A stretch of DNA of 64,000 bases, taken from contig CAZUAQ010000030.1 of assembly GCA_964618455.1 (NCBI GenBank), forward strand, positions 1 through 64,000. The letters run 5' to 3'. This document shows, piece by piece, positions 36,461 through 45,853 of the stretch. Position numbers and translations under genes: made by a program. Under the pieces are notes generated by a model, which saw nothing but the letters and a program-made list of their open reading frames with translations, was not told the DNA's origin and made no database searches. Each line of letters begins with the position of its first letter. The stretch's first letter is position 1. The stretch is from CAZUAQ01 sp964618455 (GTDB taxonomy: Bacteria > Planctomycetota > Phycisphaerae > UBA1845 > PWPN01).

Positions 36461-37257
36461 GACGGCAAACCTCCCTTCAGCAGACCGGCAAGGCAATAAC
36501 CGACGCCCGCGACGAAGCCTCCTGCCAGCGCCCAGCGCATCCACAACTCGAATGCCGTCAAGCGGAGTGAGCCGGTACGGAAGACAACGGCGATGAAGAT
36601 CAATCCCGCCGCCGCCAGGGCGGTGCCCCACGGTGTCAGAAACGAAGCAAGCAGTGCCGTCGACAAGGCCGCCACAAGCGAGGCCCCGCCCGTGATCACG
36701 CCTACGATCACCGGATGATTCTGCCGTTCGAAAAAGATACCCAGTTCCTCTTCGAGCATCAGCTTCAGTAGTCGATCTTCGTCCGCGCACAAGGTGTCCA
36801 CGATCTCGTCCAGCATGGGGCCGGAGAAACCCTTGGCCTCGTACAACGCCCGAACCTCTTCCCGCTCCATCTCCGGGTTCTCGCGAATCTCGTCCCGCTC
36901 ACGGCGCAACTCGCTGACCCAGGTGCGCAATTGAGATTCGACGGAAAGCCCGCTGAAGATCCCGGCATACAGGGCGAAGACTCCGGCCGCGCAAACCAGC
37001 ACCGGCAGGGCATGGTCGACAAGTCCCGCCCCGAACAGGACCGCCCAGAGACTGACGACCAGCACGATGCCGTCGCGCGCCGCCAGCGAGGCCTGTTGGA
37101 GCTCTTCGGGGACCTGGAATGTTGCTTCGTCGGCGAGAAGACCGCGGCCTCGTTTTCGGGCCTGCTCCAGGTGGGCCTGCGTGGAGAGTGTCTTCTCCTC
37201 CTTGGAGGACTCCACCGGTTTCAAGCTGTGGGCATCATGGGTGTTCATTGCTTGCAT
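36457..37257 (-). CDS. VIT1/CCC1-family metal transporter
   Basis: A 266-residue membrane protein of the VIT/CCC1 family, known for Fe(II) and Mn(II) transport. The cytoplasmic insert is typical: ERDEIRENPEMEREEVRALYE, then KGF and a Glu/Asp-rich helical segment ending LMLEEELG, flanked by hydrophobic helices (about 62-100 and 180-260). The acidic insert is the metal-binding region in characterised VITs. Two close ATGs exist (37257 and 37248), neither with a strong ribosome-binding site; I use the first. The gene overlaps the P1B-4 ATPase gene by 4 bases. Together they look like a ferrous-iron or manganese detoxification pair. Confidence 0.82.
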   Translation of the reverse strand: MQAMNTHDAHSLKPVESSKEEKTLSTQAHLEQARKRGRGLLADEATFQVPEELQQASLAARDGIVLVVSLWAVLFGAGLVDHALPVLVCAAGVFALYAGIFSGLSVESQLRTWVSELRRERDEIRENPEMEREEVRALYEAKGFSGPMLDEIVDTLCADEDRLLKLMLEEELGIFFERQNHPVIVGVITGGASLVAALSTALLASFLTPWGTALAAAGLIFIAVVFRTGSLRLTAFELWMRWALAGGFVAGVGYCLAGLLKGGLPS

Positions 37258-37471
37258 TCTAGCTTGGAATCCGAATCGCCAACAACCGCTTAGACTCGGA
37301 ACTCGTTATGAATCAAGAGGTTGAGAACGGGACTCAATTACCGGCCCACTCGGCGGTCGACTGGCTTCAATGGCGGTGCCCTGCTCTCCGTCAGTCCGGC
37401 GTTGGCATAACAGAGTGAATCAAGACATCGGTGGGATTGTTTGTCTTCTGAGCACCATCTAAGATGTATGC

Positions 37472-38620
37472 ATGACGATTTTGCCTGTATTGCGTCATCC
37501 CTACAGCATGCCCGGTGCGGACCTCACGTCTGCGGATGTGACGCATGACCTCGACGGTCCGAAGCGTATCCTGGTGATTCTTCCGGGGTGGGTGGGAGAC
37601 GCGGTCATGGCCACTCCCGCGCTGCGGGCACTGCGAACGCATTACCCCGAAGCCCGAATCACCATCCTCTGCAAAGCGTTCCTGTCGACCATTCTGTCAG
37701 GGGGGCCGTGGATGGATGACGTGCTGCACTGGCCACCGCGTAAACGCCAGCCTCGCCCGGCCCGCCGACAGAGCTTCCTCAGCTTTGCTTCGACCGTTCG
37801 AGAACAGGGCTACGACATGGCCGTGCTGCTGGCCAATTCCTTCCGCGCGGCACTGCTGGCGCGACTGGCGGGCATCAGGCGACGAGTCGGGTACGACCGC
37901 GAAGGGCGTGGCCTACTGCTGACCGACAAGCTGCTGCCCGCGCGCATCAACGGTCATTACGTGCCCACGCCGATGATCCGTTATTACAACGCGATCGCGC
38001 GATACCTCGGGTGTCGCGATGTGCCGGAGGTTCCCGAGCTCTTTACCACGCATGAAGAAGAGTCCGCAGTCGACGAACGTCTCGCGGCCGAGGGCGTGCT
38101 TCCCGATCAGCCGGTCGTGGTGCTGAATTGTGGGGCATCCTTCGGGCCCGCCAAGTGCTGGCTGCCCGACCGGTTTGCCGAGGTCGGCGACGGACTGGCC
38201 CGTCGGTACGATGCCGCCATCATGATCTCCTGCGGACCGAAGGAAACCGAGATCGCCCACGACGTTGCCGCGCGAATGAAGGCGAAAGCCGGCGTGCTCG
38301 ATCAGCCGCTGCTGGGGCTCGGACCGCTGAAAGCCCTGATTCGGCGCAGTGCGCTGCTGGTGACCAATGACACCGGTCCGCGCCATTTTGCCAATGCCTT
38401 CGGGACCCCGGTGGTGACGATTTTCGGGCCGACCCATCCGGAGTGGACCCTGACGCCGCGTGCGACGGAACGCTCGCTGCGAGTTGACGTGGATTGTGGA
38501 CCGTGCATGAAGCGCGTGTGTCCCCTGGATCATCGCTGTATGACGCGCATCGGCAGCGACTCCGTCCTTGCCGAAGCCGAGAAGTTGATCGTGGAGAAGC
38601 GTTCGTCCATCGCGGTCTGA
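37472..38620 (+). CDS. Glycosyltransferase family 9 (ADP-heptose:LPS heptosyltransferase-like)
   Basis: A 382-residue GT9-family enzyme. The N-terminal domain shows ILVILPGWVGDAVMATPALRALR, the nucleotide-binding strand and glycine loop; the C-terminal domain shows LVTNDTGPRHFANAFGTPVV and IFGPTHPEW, the ADP-heptose-binding hallmarks. It should move heptose onto a core oligosaccharide at the inner membrane. The start is uncertain: ATGs at 37472 and 37508 both lack a clear ribosome-binding site. Genes for heptose kinase and nucleotidyltransferase follow on the same strand, making a heptose pathway. Confidence 0.88.
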   Translation: MTILPVLRHPYSMPGADLTSADVTHDLDGPKRILVILPGWVGDAVMATPALRALRTHYPEARITILCKAFLSTILSGGPWMDDVLHWPPRKRQPRPARRQSFLSFASTVREQGYDMAVLLANSFRAALLARLAGIRRRVGYDREGRGLLLTDKLLPARINGHYVPTPMIRYYNAIARYLGCRDVPEVPELFTTHEEESAVDERLAAEGVLPDQPVVVLNCGASFGPAKCWLPDRFAEVGDGLARRYDAAIMISCGPKETEIAHDVAARMKAKAGVLDQPLLGLGPLKALIRRSALLVTNDTGPRHFANAFGTPVVTIFGPTHPEWTLTPRATERSLRVDVDCGPCMKRVCPLDHRCMTRIGSDSVLAEAEKLIVEKRSSIAV

Positions 38621-38660
38621 TCGCGCCACCAGCGCGACGTCACCGCCAAGAAGTACGGTA

Positions 38661-39695
38661 GTGCCGGCCTTGTTGATCGAAGCAGTGGACAAGCTGAAGG
38701 GGATGCGGATCGGTGTCGTGGGTGACCTCGTTGCCGACGTGTACGTCAGTGGCGAGAGCGATCACATCTCTCGCGAAGCGCCGATTCTCGTGGTCAATTA
38801 CGAGCAGGAGTGGGTTCGCCCCGGTGGAGCGGCCTGCGTCGCGGCCAATATCGCTGCATTCGGCTCTCACGCCCACGTGGTCGGTCTCGTCGCCGATGAC
38901 AAGATGGGCCACGCCTTATTGCGCGAACTCGGCGGAAGCGATCGCCCTCAGGGCGGGAGCGTGATGTGCGACCGGATCATCGTCGCCCCGAACCGTTCCA
39001 CCGTTACCAAGACGCGCTTCCTGGCGGGGGCCAAGCAGACCATGCGTCACCAGGTGTTCCGCCTCGACCGGGGACCATTGTTCCCACCCGAGCCCGAGAT
39101 GCTCGAGCAGGTCCTGGAACAGGCACGCATGGGCGACGCCGACGTGGACGCCTGGGTCGTTTGCGACTACGGTCACGGCGCCATCGACGAGGGCATGCGG
39201 CGCTTCATCCGGGAAGCCGCCACGCGCAAGCCCGTGGTCGTCGATGCCTGGAAGGATGCCCATCATTACGAAGGCATGGCCTTCATCAAGATGAACGAGC
39301 GTAACGCTCAGGCCGCCGCGCTTGAACTCGGTATACGGTTCTCGCACGGTGATGAACTCGCCCACGAACTTCAGGCGTTCCTGAAAGTGCGAGGTCTGCT
39401 GATTACGCTCGGGAACGAAGGTATGCGGATGGCGGTGGACGGTGCGGTGACGCGTATACCCGCCGTGCGTGCCGACGAGATCGTGGACATCACCGGGGCC
39501 GGTGAAGCCGTGGCGGCCACGCTGGTCACGGCCCTGGCGGGAGGCGCGGACCCGATTACCGCCGCCTGGCTGGCCGACCATGCCGGCAGCGTGGTCGTGC
39601 TCAAGGAGGGCGCGGCCAGCGCGACTCAGGAGGAGTTGCGCCTTTCCATCATGCAGGATGCCAATCACCATGAGCCGGATCATCACGGATCGTGA
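38661..39695 (+). CDS. rfaE1: Heptose-7-phosphate kinase-like PfkB protein (RfaE domain 1)
   Basis: A 344-residue kinase matching the N-terminal half of RfaE/HldE, which phosphorylates heptose-7-phosphate. N-terminal VVGDLVADVYVSGE, SREAPILVV and the PGGAACVAANIAAFG sugar-binding segment are conserved. The C-terminal signature reads DITGAGEAV (276-284): the usual catalytic base Asp is Glu282. The start is GTG at 38661, which fits the family N-terminus; the first in-frame ATG is 14 codons later. It overlaps the nucleotidyltransferase gene by 26 bases, so the two halves of HldE are split but adjacent. Confidence 0.82.
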   Translation: MPALLIEAVDKLKGMRIGVVGDLVADVYVSGESDHISREAPILVVNYEQEWVRPGGAACVAANIAAFGSHAHVVGLVADDKMGHALLRELGGSDRPQGGSVMCDRIIVAPNRSTVTKTRFLAGAKQTMRHQVFRLDRGPLFPPEPEMLEQVLEQARMGDADVDAWVVCDYGHGAIDEGMRRFIREAATRKPVVVDAWKDAHHYEGMAFIKMNERNAQAAALELGIRFSHGDELAHELQAFLKVRGLLITLGNEGMRMAVDGAVTRIPAVRADEIVDITGAGEAVAATLVTALAGGADPITAAWLADHAGSVVVLKEGAASATQEELRLSIMQDANHHEPDHHGS

Positions 39696-40149
39696 CGAAC
39701 TCAAGCAGGCCCTCGACGCTCTTCGGCGCGAGAATCGGCGTATCGTCTTCACGAACGGCGCGTTCGACATTATCCATGTCGGTCACGTGCGTTATCTCTA
39801 CGGTGCCCGCGCGGAGGGGGACGCACTCGTCGTGGCGGTGAACACTGATGAATCCATCAAGCAGTACAAGAGCAAGGACCGGCCGCTGCAGCCGCTTTCC
39901 GCGCGGATGGAGATCGTGGCCGCGTTCGAGCCGGTCACGCTGGTCACGTCGTTCGGTGAGCCGACGTGCGATGCCATTCTCGAATTCATTCGGCCTGATG
40001 TGATGGCCAAGGGCCCCGAATACACGCCCGACAACCTGCCGGAATACCCCACCATCGAACGCCTGGGCATCCGCCTGGCGACCGTCGGCGGCCCGAAGGA
40101 CAACAGTTCCACGGCATTGATCCAGAAGCTCCAGGAACTGGGTCTGTAG
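39670..40149 (+). CDS. rfaE2: Heptose-1-phosphate nucleotidyltransferase-like (RfaE domain 2)
   Basis: A 159-residue cytidylyltransferase-fold protein matching the C-terminal half of RfaE/HldE, which adds the nucleotide to heptose-1-phosphate to give ADP-heptose. FTNGAFDIIHVGHVRYL contains the HxGH site (His36, His39), and STALIQKL near the end is the nucleotide-binding ST motif. In some planctomycetes this standalone form replaces the two-domain HldE. The start, ATG 39670, lies within the kinase gene. It forms an ADP-heptose set with the GT9 gene upstream. Confidence 0.88.
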   Translation: MSRIITDRDELKQALDALRRENRRIVFTNGAFDIIHVGHVRYLYGARAEGDALVVAVNTDESIKQYKSKDRPLQPLSARMEIVAAFEPVTLVTSFGEPTCDAILEFIRPDVMAKGPEYTPDNLPEYPTIERLGIRLATVGGPKDNSSTALIQKLQELGL

Positions 40150-40163
40150 ACCACAGTATCCGT

Positions 40164-42761
40164 TCAATCCCAACGATCGAGCCAGTGGCGGACGCGCAGT
40201 GCATCGGCATCGAGCTTCCGCGGACTGCGGATTTCGATGGTCTTCGACTCGCCCGGACGCACATCGAAGAAGTTGTCACTCATCACGTGGCCGGGTCCCT
40301 CCGCCCCGTCGAGGTGGACCATGCGCGCGAACTGCTTCGCCCGGAAGTTCACGCGCGATACGTAACATGTCCCTTCGATGGCGGGATGTTCCACGCTCGC
40401 CTTCGACGAAGACGTGAGTTTCCACGTCAAGCCGGGATCCGGCCAGTCGATCTCCCGCCAGGGGTGGTGGAAGAAGAGGCGCGACGCCACCGGGTTGCGA
40501 CCGGCGCCGAGTGCTGCAAACAGGTATGTGTGCTTACGCGACTTGACGGCGGACTTCTTGATTCGGGCCACGCACTTGGCGGAATTGGCAGGCACGCTCA
40601 CCTGCCGGCGGTACTGCCAGAACGGTACGCCGTCCACGCGCTCCTGACCAAATAGCAGCGGCGCCGCGATCGACTTGAACGTGTCATTGACCACGTACAC
40701 GTCGTAGCCCTGGGGCTCCTCGATGATCGTGATGATGACCGGCGCGTTCGCCCGCAGGGTTGCGTAGTAGGCCGGCTTCGGCTGAAAGTAGTAGTCGACC
40801 ACCGACCAGCTCGCACACGGCCAGCAATCGTTGAACATCCAGATCATGGCCCCGGCGTTGGTCCACTTCAGCCGACGGTGATGCTCGATCTCCGCCTGCA
40901 GCAGTTCGGCGTGAAACGTCGACGTGCACCGCACGAAGCTCTCGGCGTCCTCGATATCGCCGACCAGGATTTCCGCCATCTTCGCCTGGACCTGGGCGAA
41001 CGTTTCCGGGATCGGGTTGTACGGATTGTCCTGGACGTGATACTCCATCGCCTCGCTGAGCGGCCAGATCTCATCCTCGGGCACGAACCGTTTCAGCGAG
41101 TCGTAGCGCGTCGGCCCGTGGAAGCCGAATTCGGAATGGAAGACCGACTGAATGTCGATCATCTTCTCCCGCCAGCACAGGGAGCCCTCCACAAACGCCT
41201 TCTCGTAACTTCCGCCATGCGAATCGCCGGACGACCGGTGATTGCCGAGGTCGGTGTAGCTGTGCGGGCTGGCGGGGCGATACTCACGCGTCGGGTCATG
41301 CTCGTGCGCGAGCCCGGCGGCGATGACGTGGAAAAGATGCTCGCCGTAGCTGATCTTGAACCCGGCCGAGCCGGTTTTCTCGTTTCCGCCGCACCAGAAA
41401 ACGATCGAGGGGTGATTGCGCAGCCGCTTGATCTGGTGCTCGATCTCCGGCGTCACTTCCGCGATGAATTGCGGGTCGTCGTCCGGCACGTCGCTGCACG
41501 CGAACATGAAGTCCTGCCAGACCATGATGCCGAGTTCGTCGCAGGCCTCGTAGAAGTGATCGCTCTCGTAAATCCCGCCACCCCAGACGCGCAGCATGTT
41601 GTAATTGGCCGCGCGGGCCAGGCGGATCAGGTGGCGGTACTGCTCGCGCGTGACCGTCCCCGGAAAACACGACAGGGGCACGGTGTTCGCGCCCTTGCAG
41701 AAGATCGGCCGACAGTTGACCTCAAAGCGAAAGCTCATCTTGTCCGTGCCGATCGGTTCTTCGATGACGCGCACCTCGCGGAAGGCGAAGCGCCCCTCGA
41801 CCTCGTGATGCGTCTTCCCCTTGCGGATGAGCGTGACACGATAACGATAGAGCGGTTGATCGCCACTTCCCGCCGGCCACCAGAGCTGCGGATTCGGCAC
41901 GCTCACGGTGCAGAAACTCTTCTGGCCGTGCACCGGCATGCGGTGGCGCACCTTGACGCTTTTCACGCGGCGGTTGGTGTTTTCCGGGCCGAATACTTCG
42001 ACGAGCAGGTCGCCCTCCGGCGGCTGGATCGCCGACTGCCCCTTGCTGGAGACCTGTTTCTGGTCGAGATCCTGGCGATAGGTGCGCTCGTCGATGGTGA
42101 TGTGGAAGGTGGCCTGCCCGTCGTTGCGCGGGCGCACCGCCACGTCCATGACGCGGCCCGAATCGAAGGTCTCCAGACGAACCGACTTCCAGATGCCCAG
42201 CGCCGGCAGATGCGGCGCCCAGTCCCAACTGAACTGGCACTGCGCTTTCCGGGCGAAGATGCGCGGCAGGTTGAAGCAGGCGAAGTACTTTTTCCACGGC
42301 ATGGCGTCGAGGATCTTGAGCGTCGCCCCGACGCGCACGGTCACCGTGTTCGTCTCCCCCGGCTTGATCAGTTGGGTCACGTCGAAGCGGTAGGGCCGGA
42401 AACTGTTCTTCGTTTCGCCGACAGGCTTGCCATTGACCCAGACGCTCCCGTACAGATCGATCCCTTCGAACACGAGCTCCGTGGTCTGCCGGGAGAACCG
42501 CTTGGGGACGGTGAATTCCTTGCGGAACCACCATTCGCGCTCCCCGGTCCATCGGCACTTTTCGACGTTCGTGCCCATGAACATGTCTTCCGGCAGCCGG
42601 CCCTCGTCGACCAGCGTCGGGTGGATGTCTCCCGGGACGGGCGTCGTGATCCAATCCTTCGTCGCCACACGCGCGGTGTAGGGCTGCTGTGCCTCGCCGC
42701 GCTTGTGGGCGTAATCCTTGAGTTGCCATTCCCCGTCCAGAGAAATCGTCTCCACCGCCAT
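40164..42761 (-). CDS. Glycoside hydrolase family 2 protein, beta-mannosidase-like, cytoplasmic
   Basis: An 865-residue GH2 enzyme. The N-terminal sugar-binding domain (WRKEF-like WWFRKEFTVP, FEGIDLYGSVWVNG) is beta-mannosidase-like, as is SWDWAPHLPALGIWK. The TIM barrel carries acid/base Glu461 (FWCGGNEKTG) and nucleophile Glu544 (FHSEFGFHG). There is no signal peptide, so it works in the cytoplasm on imported oligosaccharides. The start is the ATG at 42761 with a GAGGTGA box. Beta-mannosidase is the best guess; related GH2 enzymes act on other beta-linked sugars. It faces away from the heptose genes; the stops lie 14 bases apart. Confidence 0.87.
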   Translation of the reverse strand: MAVETISLDGEWQLKDYAHKRGEAQQPYTARVATKDWITTPVPGDIHPTLVDEGRLPEDMFMGTNVEKCRWTGEREWWFRKEFTVPKRFSRQTTELVFEGIDLYGSVWVNGKPVGETKNSFRPYRFDVTQLIKPGETNTVTVRVGATLKILDAMPWKKYFACFNLPRIFARKAQCQFSWDWAPHLPALGIWKSVRLETFDSGRVMDVAVRPRNDGQATFHITIDERTYRQDLDQKQVSSKGQSAIQPPEGDLLVEVFGPENTNRRVKSVKVRHRMPVHGQKSFCTVSVPNPQLWWPAGSGDQPLYRYRVTLIRKGKTHHEVEGRFAFREVRVIEEPIGTDKMSFRFEVNCRPIFCKGANTVPLSCFPGTVTREQYRHLIRLARAANYNMLRVWGGGIYESDHFYEACDELGIMVWQDFMFACSDVPDDDPQFIAEVTPEIEHQIKRLRNHPSIVFWCGGNEKTGSAGFKISYGEHLFHVIAAGLAHEHDPTREYRPASPHSYTDLGNHRSSGDSHGGSYEKAFVEGSLCWREKMIDIQSVFHSEFGFHGPTRYDSLKRFVPEDEIWPLSEAMEYHVQDNPYNPIPETFAQVQAKMAEILVGDIEDAESFVRCTSTFHAELLQAEIEHHRRLKWTNAGAMIWMFNDCWPCASWSVVDYYFQPKPAYYATLRANAPVIITIIEEPQGYDVYVVNDTFKSIAAPLLFGQERVDGVPFWQYRRQVSVPANSAKCVARIKKSAVKSRKHTYLFAALGAGRNPVASRLFFHHPWREIDWPDPGLTWKLTSSSKASVEHPAIEGTCYVSRVNFRAKQFARMVHLDGAEGPGHVMSDNFFDVRPGESKTIEIRSPRKLDADALRVRHWLDRWD

Positions 42762-42887
42762 GCCGCGTCACCTCGAATCCACGTCGCCAGAGGTCGTACT
42801 TCGGAACGTCCGAGCGGCGTATCTTACACGGAAGCGGCGCGATGTGCAGATGGGACGGCCGGTGTTGAGCATTCGAATGCCGGTTGA

Positions 42888-44162
42888 TTACTCGAGGAGT
42901 CCTGCAAGCACGGGCGAGATGAGATCGGCGTCTGGGGGCTCCTCCGGCTTTCGGCGCTGGAGCCGCTTCGGGAAGTCCGACGCGTGCAAGGGTCTGCCGC
43001 GGGAGTGGGCTCCGCCGACGAGGTAGGCGTGACGGATGGCCTGTTCCGTCGCTTCACGTGTGGACTTGTCTTCGCTTTGAAGCAGCGCGCGGAGGGCCGC
43101 GACTCCCTCCTTCGTGCGATGGCAAGCCAACGCGTACAGCACGGAGTGTGGCGTTAGATCGACTTCGCTGAGCGCAATTGCCGCGAGCCGCTTCGTGTGG
43201 CGGTCATCGGGAAACCGCTGCGCCAGGTTCGCGCCTTGTTCCCAGCATGCGCGATTCGAGAGCTCCAGTGACTTCTGGATCAGCGGAAACAGCACGAGGC
43301 GCGGGACCGCCGGGTTGGCGATCAGGGATTCGTCCATGCCCGAAACGAGGCCGCGTGTCATTCCTGCCTCGTACAGGGCCTGGGCGATCCTCTGCTTGTC
43401 CGGAAGGTAATGCTTCAGGGCCTTGATGTCCCAATGGGTACGCCGATCCGCCGTGTACATCACCTCGATGATGGCCGGCAGCGTCTCCATGCGGCGCGTG
43501 TACGCCATTCGCCGAATGACGTCCTCGATGCCGGCCTTCTTCTCCGCTTGCAGTCGCGTTTGAAGCTTCTTGATCAACGAGTCAACGTAGGCAAGCATCT
43601 CCATCTCAGAGCGCTTCACGATCTCGATCGTGATGGGGTCGCTGTCGACTCGGATTTGATGCGTACTGAAGGCGTCTCCGTGATAGCTCCCGCCGACCGT
43701 GAACACACCCGGCCCGGTGATGGTCGCCCATTCATGCAGTTCGACGTTCCTGCGGAACGACTTTCCAGGCTTGATTTCCTCGGATGAGCCGGAGGGCCCG
43801 GACCAGCAGGCAAATTGCGGAGGTAGATCTCGCGGAATTCGGAGAGGCACGCCGATCTCTTCCGTCAACTGATATTGCGCCCAGAGTCGGCAGGGTTGCA
43901 TCCAGCCATCGTGGATATCCCGGAAGCGATATGCGGAGTCTCCTTCGTTGGTGATGGTGAATTCGATGGGGATCGGATCACCCTGTCGAATCACCTCCAC
44001 CGGGCAGGTGATGGACAGCCTGAGTTGAGGTGGTGGACCTTGAATACGATCAAAGTCGTTGCCGCATACCGCAATCCTCTGCCCTGATGCGGATTCACAA
44101 GCCGCCAGGGTCATCAGGACGACAGAGCGTATGACCTTGTTTGCATGGCGTGCAGTCGTCAT
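42888..44162 (-). CDS. Secreted protein of unknown family, tandem paralogue A
   Basis: A 424-residue protein with a signal peptide (hydrophobic residues about 10-22). I do not recognise the family. The N-terminal half looks beta-rich and Ig-like (LRLSITCPVEVIRQGDPIPI, then EFTITNEGDSAYRF), followed by an alpha-helical C-terminal region of repeated ALxxxL units (about 195-390) resembling HEAT-like repeats. ATG 44162 follows GGGGAGGTG. It is closely related to the next gene upstream (IIQGDPIPIEFTITN, MAYTxRMETLPAII, QRFPDDRHxKRLA shared), so the two arose by tandem duplication. Confidence 0.8.
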   Translation of the reverse strand: MTTARHANKVIRSVVLMTLAACESASGQRIAVCGNDFDRIQGPPPQLRLSITCPVEVIRQGDPIPIEFTITNEGDSAYRFRDIHDGWMQPCRLWAQYQLTEEIGVPLRIPRDLPPQFACWSGPSGSSEEIKPGKSFRRNVELHEWATITGPGVFTVGGSYHGDAFSTHQIRVDSDPITIEIVKRSEMEMLAYVDSLIKKLQTRLQAEKKAGIEDVIRRMAYTRRMETLPAIIEVMYTADRRTHWDIKALKHYLPDKQRIAQALYEAGMTRGLVSGMDESLIANPAVPRLVLFPLIQKSLELSNRACWEQGANLAQRFPDDRHTKRLAAIALSEVDLTPHSVLYALACHRTKEGVAALRALLQSEDKSTREATEQAIRHAYLVGGAHSRGRPLHASDFPKRLQRRKPEEPPDADLISPVLAGLLE

Positions 44163-44403
44163 CGCGTATGCACCTCCCCGGGGTGACTCATTTGACAGGT
44201 AGGGTCCGCAGAACGGTCTTATCTTCTACACCCCAGCAGCCTCAAAGATCCCCGTAATCTTATCTTTTTTCAGGGGCCAGGGGGGGCAAATATGTGTATC
44301 TGAACTGTAACTTTCTCCGTGATCGGTTCCGTGTGGACCCCTGTGAACTTTCGCAACAATGCAACCGACTCGGCAATGGTCGAGTTCCCGTGAGGCGTAT
44401 GAT

Positions 44404-45693
44404 TCACTCGATGAGTCGTGCGGGTGCGGGGGGAGTCGCCGTCGAGTCCTCGAGCTCCTCGGCTTTCTCGCGCTGGAGCCACTTTGGGAAGTCCGTCGGC
44501 TTCATCGCCCGGCCGGGAGAGTTGGCGTGGCGGTAGATGTAAGCGTGACGCACAGCCTGTTCCGCCGTGTCGCGAACCCGCTTGATGTCGCTGCCGAGGA
44601 GCTTCTTGAGCGCTTCGACGCTTTCATCCGTGCGGTGATTGCCCAGTGCGTAGATGACCGGGATCGGCAGGCTCTTCTCGCTCATCGCGATCTTCGCGAG
44701 TCGCTTCGAGTGGCGATCGTCCGGAAACCGCTGCGCCATTGTTGCGCCCTGCCACCAGCATTGATGGTTGCCGGGTTCGAGCGATTTCTGGATAAGAGGG
44801 AAGAGTACGCGAGGCGCATCCTTTTCATTCGTGATCATCGTCGAGAAGATGCCCTGCGCGAGCCCTCGTTTCATCCCGACTTCGTAGAGGGACTGGGCAA
44901 TCAACTTCTTGTCCGGCAGATAGTACTGCAACGCTTCCACCTGCCAGAAAGGGTACCCCTTCGACGCCGGAATCGCATACATCGAGTCGATGATGGCCGG
45001 AAGTGTTTCCATGCGGTGCGTATACGCCATCCGACAAATCACATCGTCGACATTTCGTTCGTGTTTCAATCGGGACTGGAGCTCCGCGGTCAATTCCTTG
45101 ATGTAGACGAGCATCTCTTTTTCGGAGCGGCGTTTCACCGTAATGGTGATGGGTTCACTGGTGCACGTAAGATCGACGACCTTTGCGTCAGGGCTACGAT
45201 AGGGATCTCCGTGATAGATCCCTCGCACCGTGTATTCACCGTATCCGTCGAGTCGTGCCCAGCGATGGAGCTCAATCGTCTTGCTGAAGGACTCACCCGG
45301 TTGGAGTTCGCCGTTCCCCGAGATTCCCCCACAGATGCCACCCATGTAATCCGCTCGCACATCACGAATCGGCACTCCGATCGATTCCGTGAGATTCAGT
45401 TCCGCGCGGAGTTCAAACTCACTCATGCGACCACTGCGATCATAATCGCGATCCATGTAGTGATACACAACTTCGCCGATATTGGTGATGGTGAATTCAA
45501 TGGGAATCGGATCGCCCTGAATGATCTCCTGCGTCGGGCAGGCGATTGAGAGCTTGAGTTCAGGAGGAGAATCGCCTTCATTGATGAGAAGGACATCGCC
45601 GAGGTTGTCGTCCCCGCTCGCTGAAGCGATGAACTCCACTGCCATAGCCGTGGCCGTCAACGCGGCGATTTTGCGCCTGCCGAATCCTTCCAT
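44404..45693 (-). CDS. Secreted protein of unknown family, tandem paralogue B
   Basis: A 429-residue paralogue of the gene downstream, with a signal peptide (MEGFGRRKIAALTATAMAV). The same two-part layout is seen: beta-rich N-terminal half with QGDPIPIEFTITN, then helical repeats with MAYTHRMETLPAIID and AQRFPDDRHSKRLAKIA. Start: ATG 45693, preceded by GGAGGTGA. The open frame continues 77 codons upstream but that extension looks like noise. No function is known. The presence of two copies argues for related but separate ligands or partners. Confidence 0.8.
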   Translation of the reverse strand: MEGFGRRKIAALTATAMAVEFIASASGDDNLGDVLLINEGDSPPELKLSIACPTQEIIQGDPIPIEFTITNIGEVVYHYMDRDYDRSGRMSEFELRAELNLTESIGVPIRDVRADYMGGICGGISGNGELQPGESFSKTIELHRWARLDGYGEYTVRGIYHGDPYRSPDAKVVDLTCTSEPITITVKRRSEKEMLVYIKELTAELQSRLKHERNVDDVICRMAYTHRMETLPAIIDSMYAIPASKGYPFWQVEALQYYLPDKKLIAQSLYEVGMKRGLAQGIFSTMITNEKDAPRVLFPLIQKSLEPGNHQCWWQGATMAQRFPDDRHSKRLAKIAMSEKSLPIPVIYALGNHRTDESVEALKKLLGSDIKRVRDTAEQAVRHAYIYRHANSPGRAMKPTDFPKWLQREKAEELEDSTATPPAPARLIE

Positions 45694-45853
45694 CGAGTCA
45701 CCTCCATCCTTGAGGATGGCGAAGAAGTGCGTACCCCGAATCCACGTCTTTCTCTTGGACGCGCCGGCTTCAAAATGGATCCATCCGAATTTGAATCCAT
45801 TTTGAATGAGGGAGATCGCGGGAGGGCATGGAATAGCTAACTTCTTGTGCCGA

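Noticed and set aside
40878..42887. Plus-strand open frame of 669 codons opposite the GH2 gene
   Set aside because: A shadow frame; the GH2 motifs and catalytic residues are on the minus strand.
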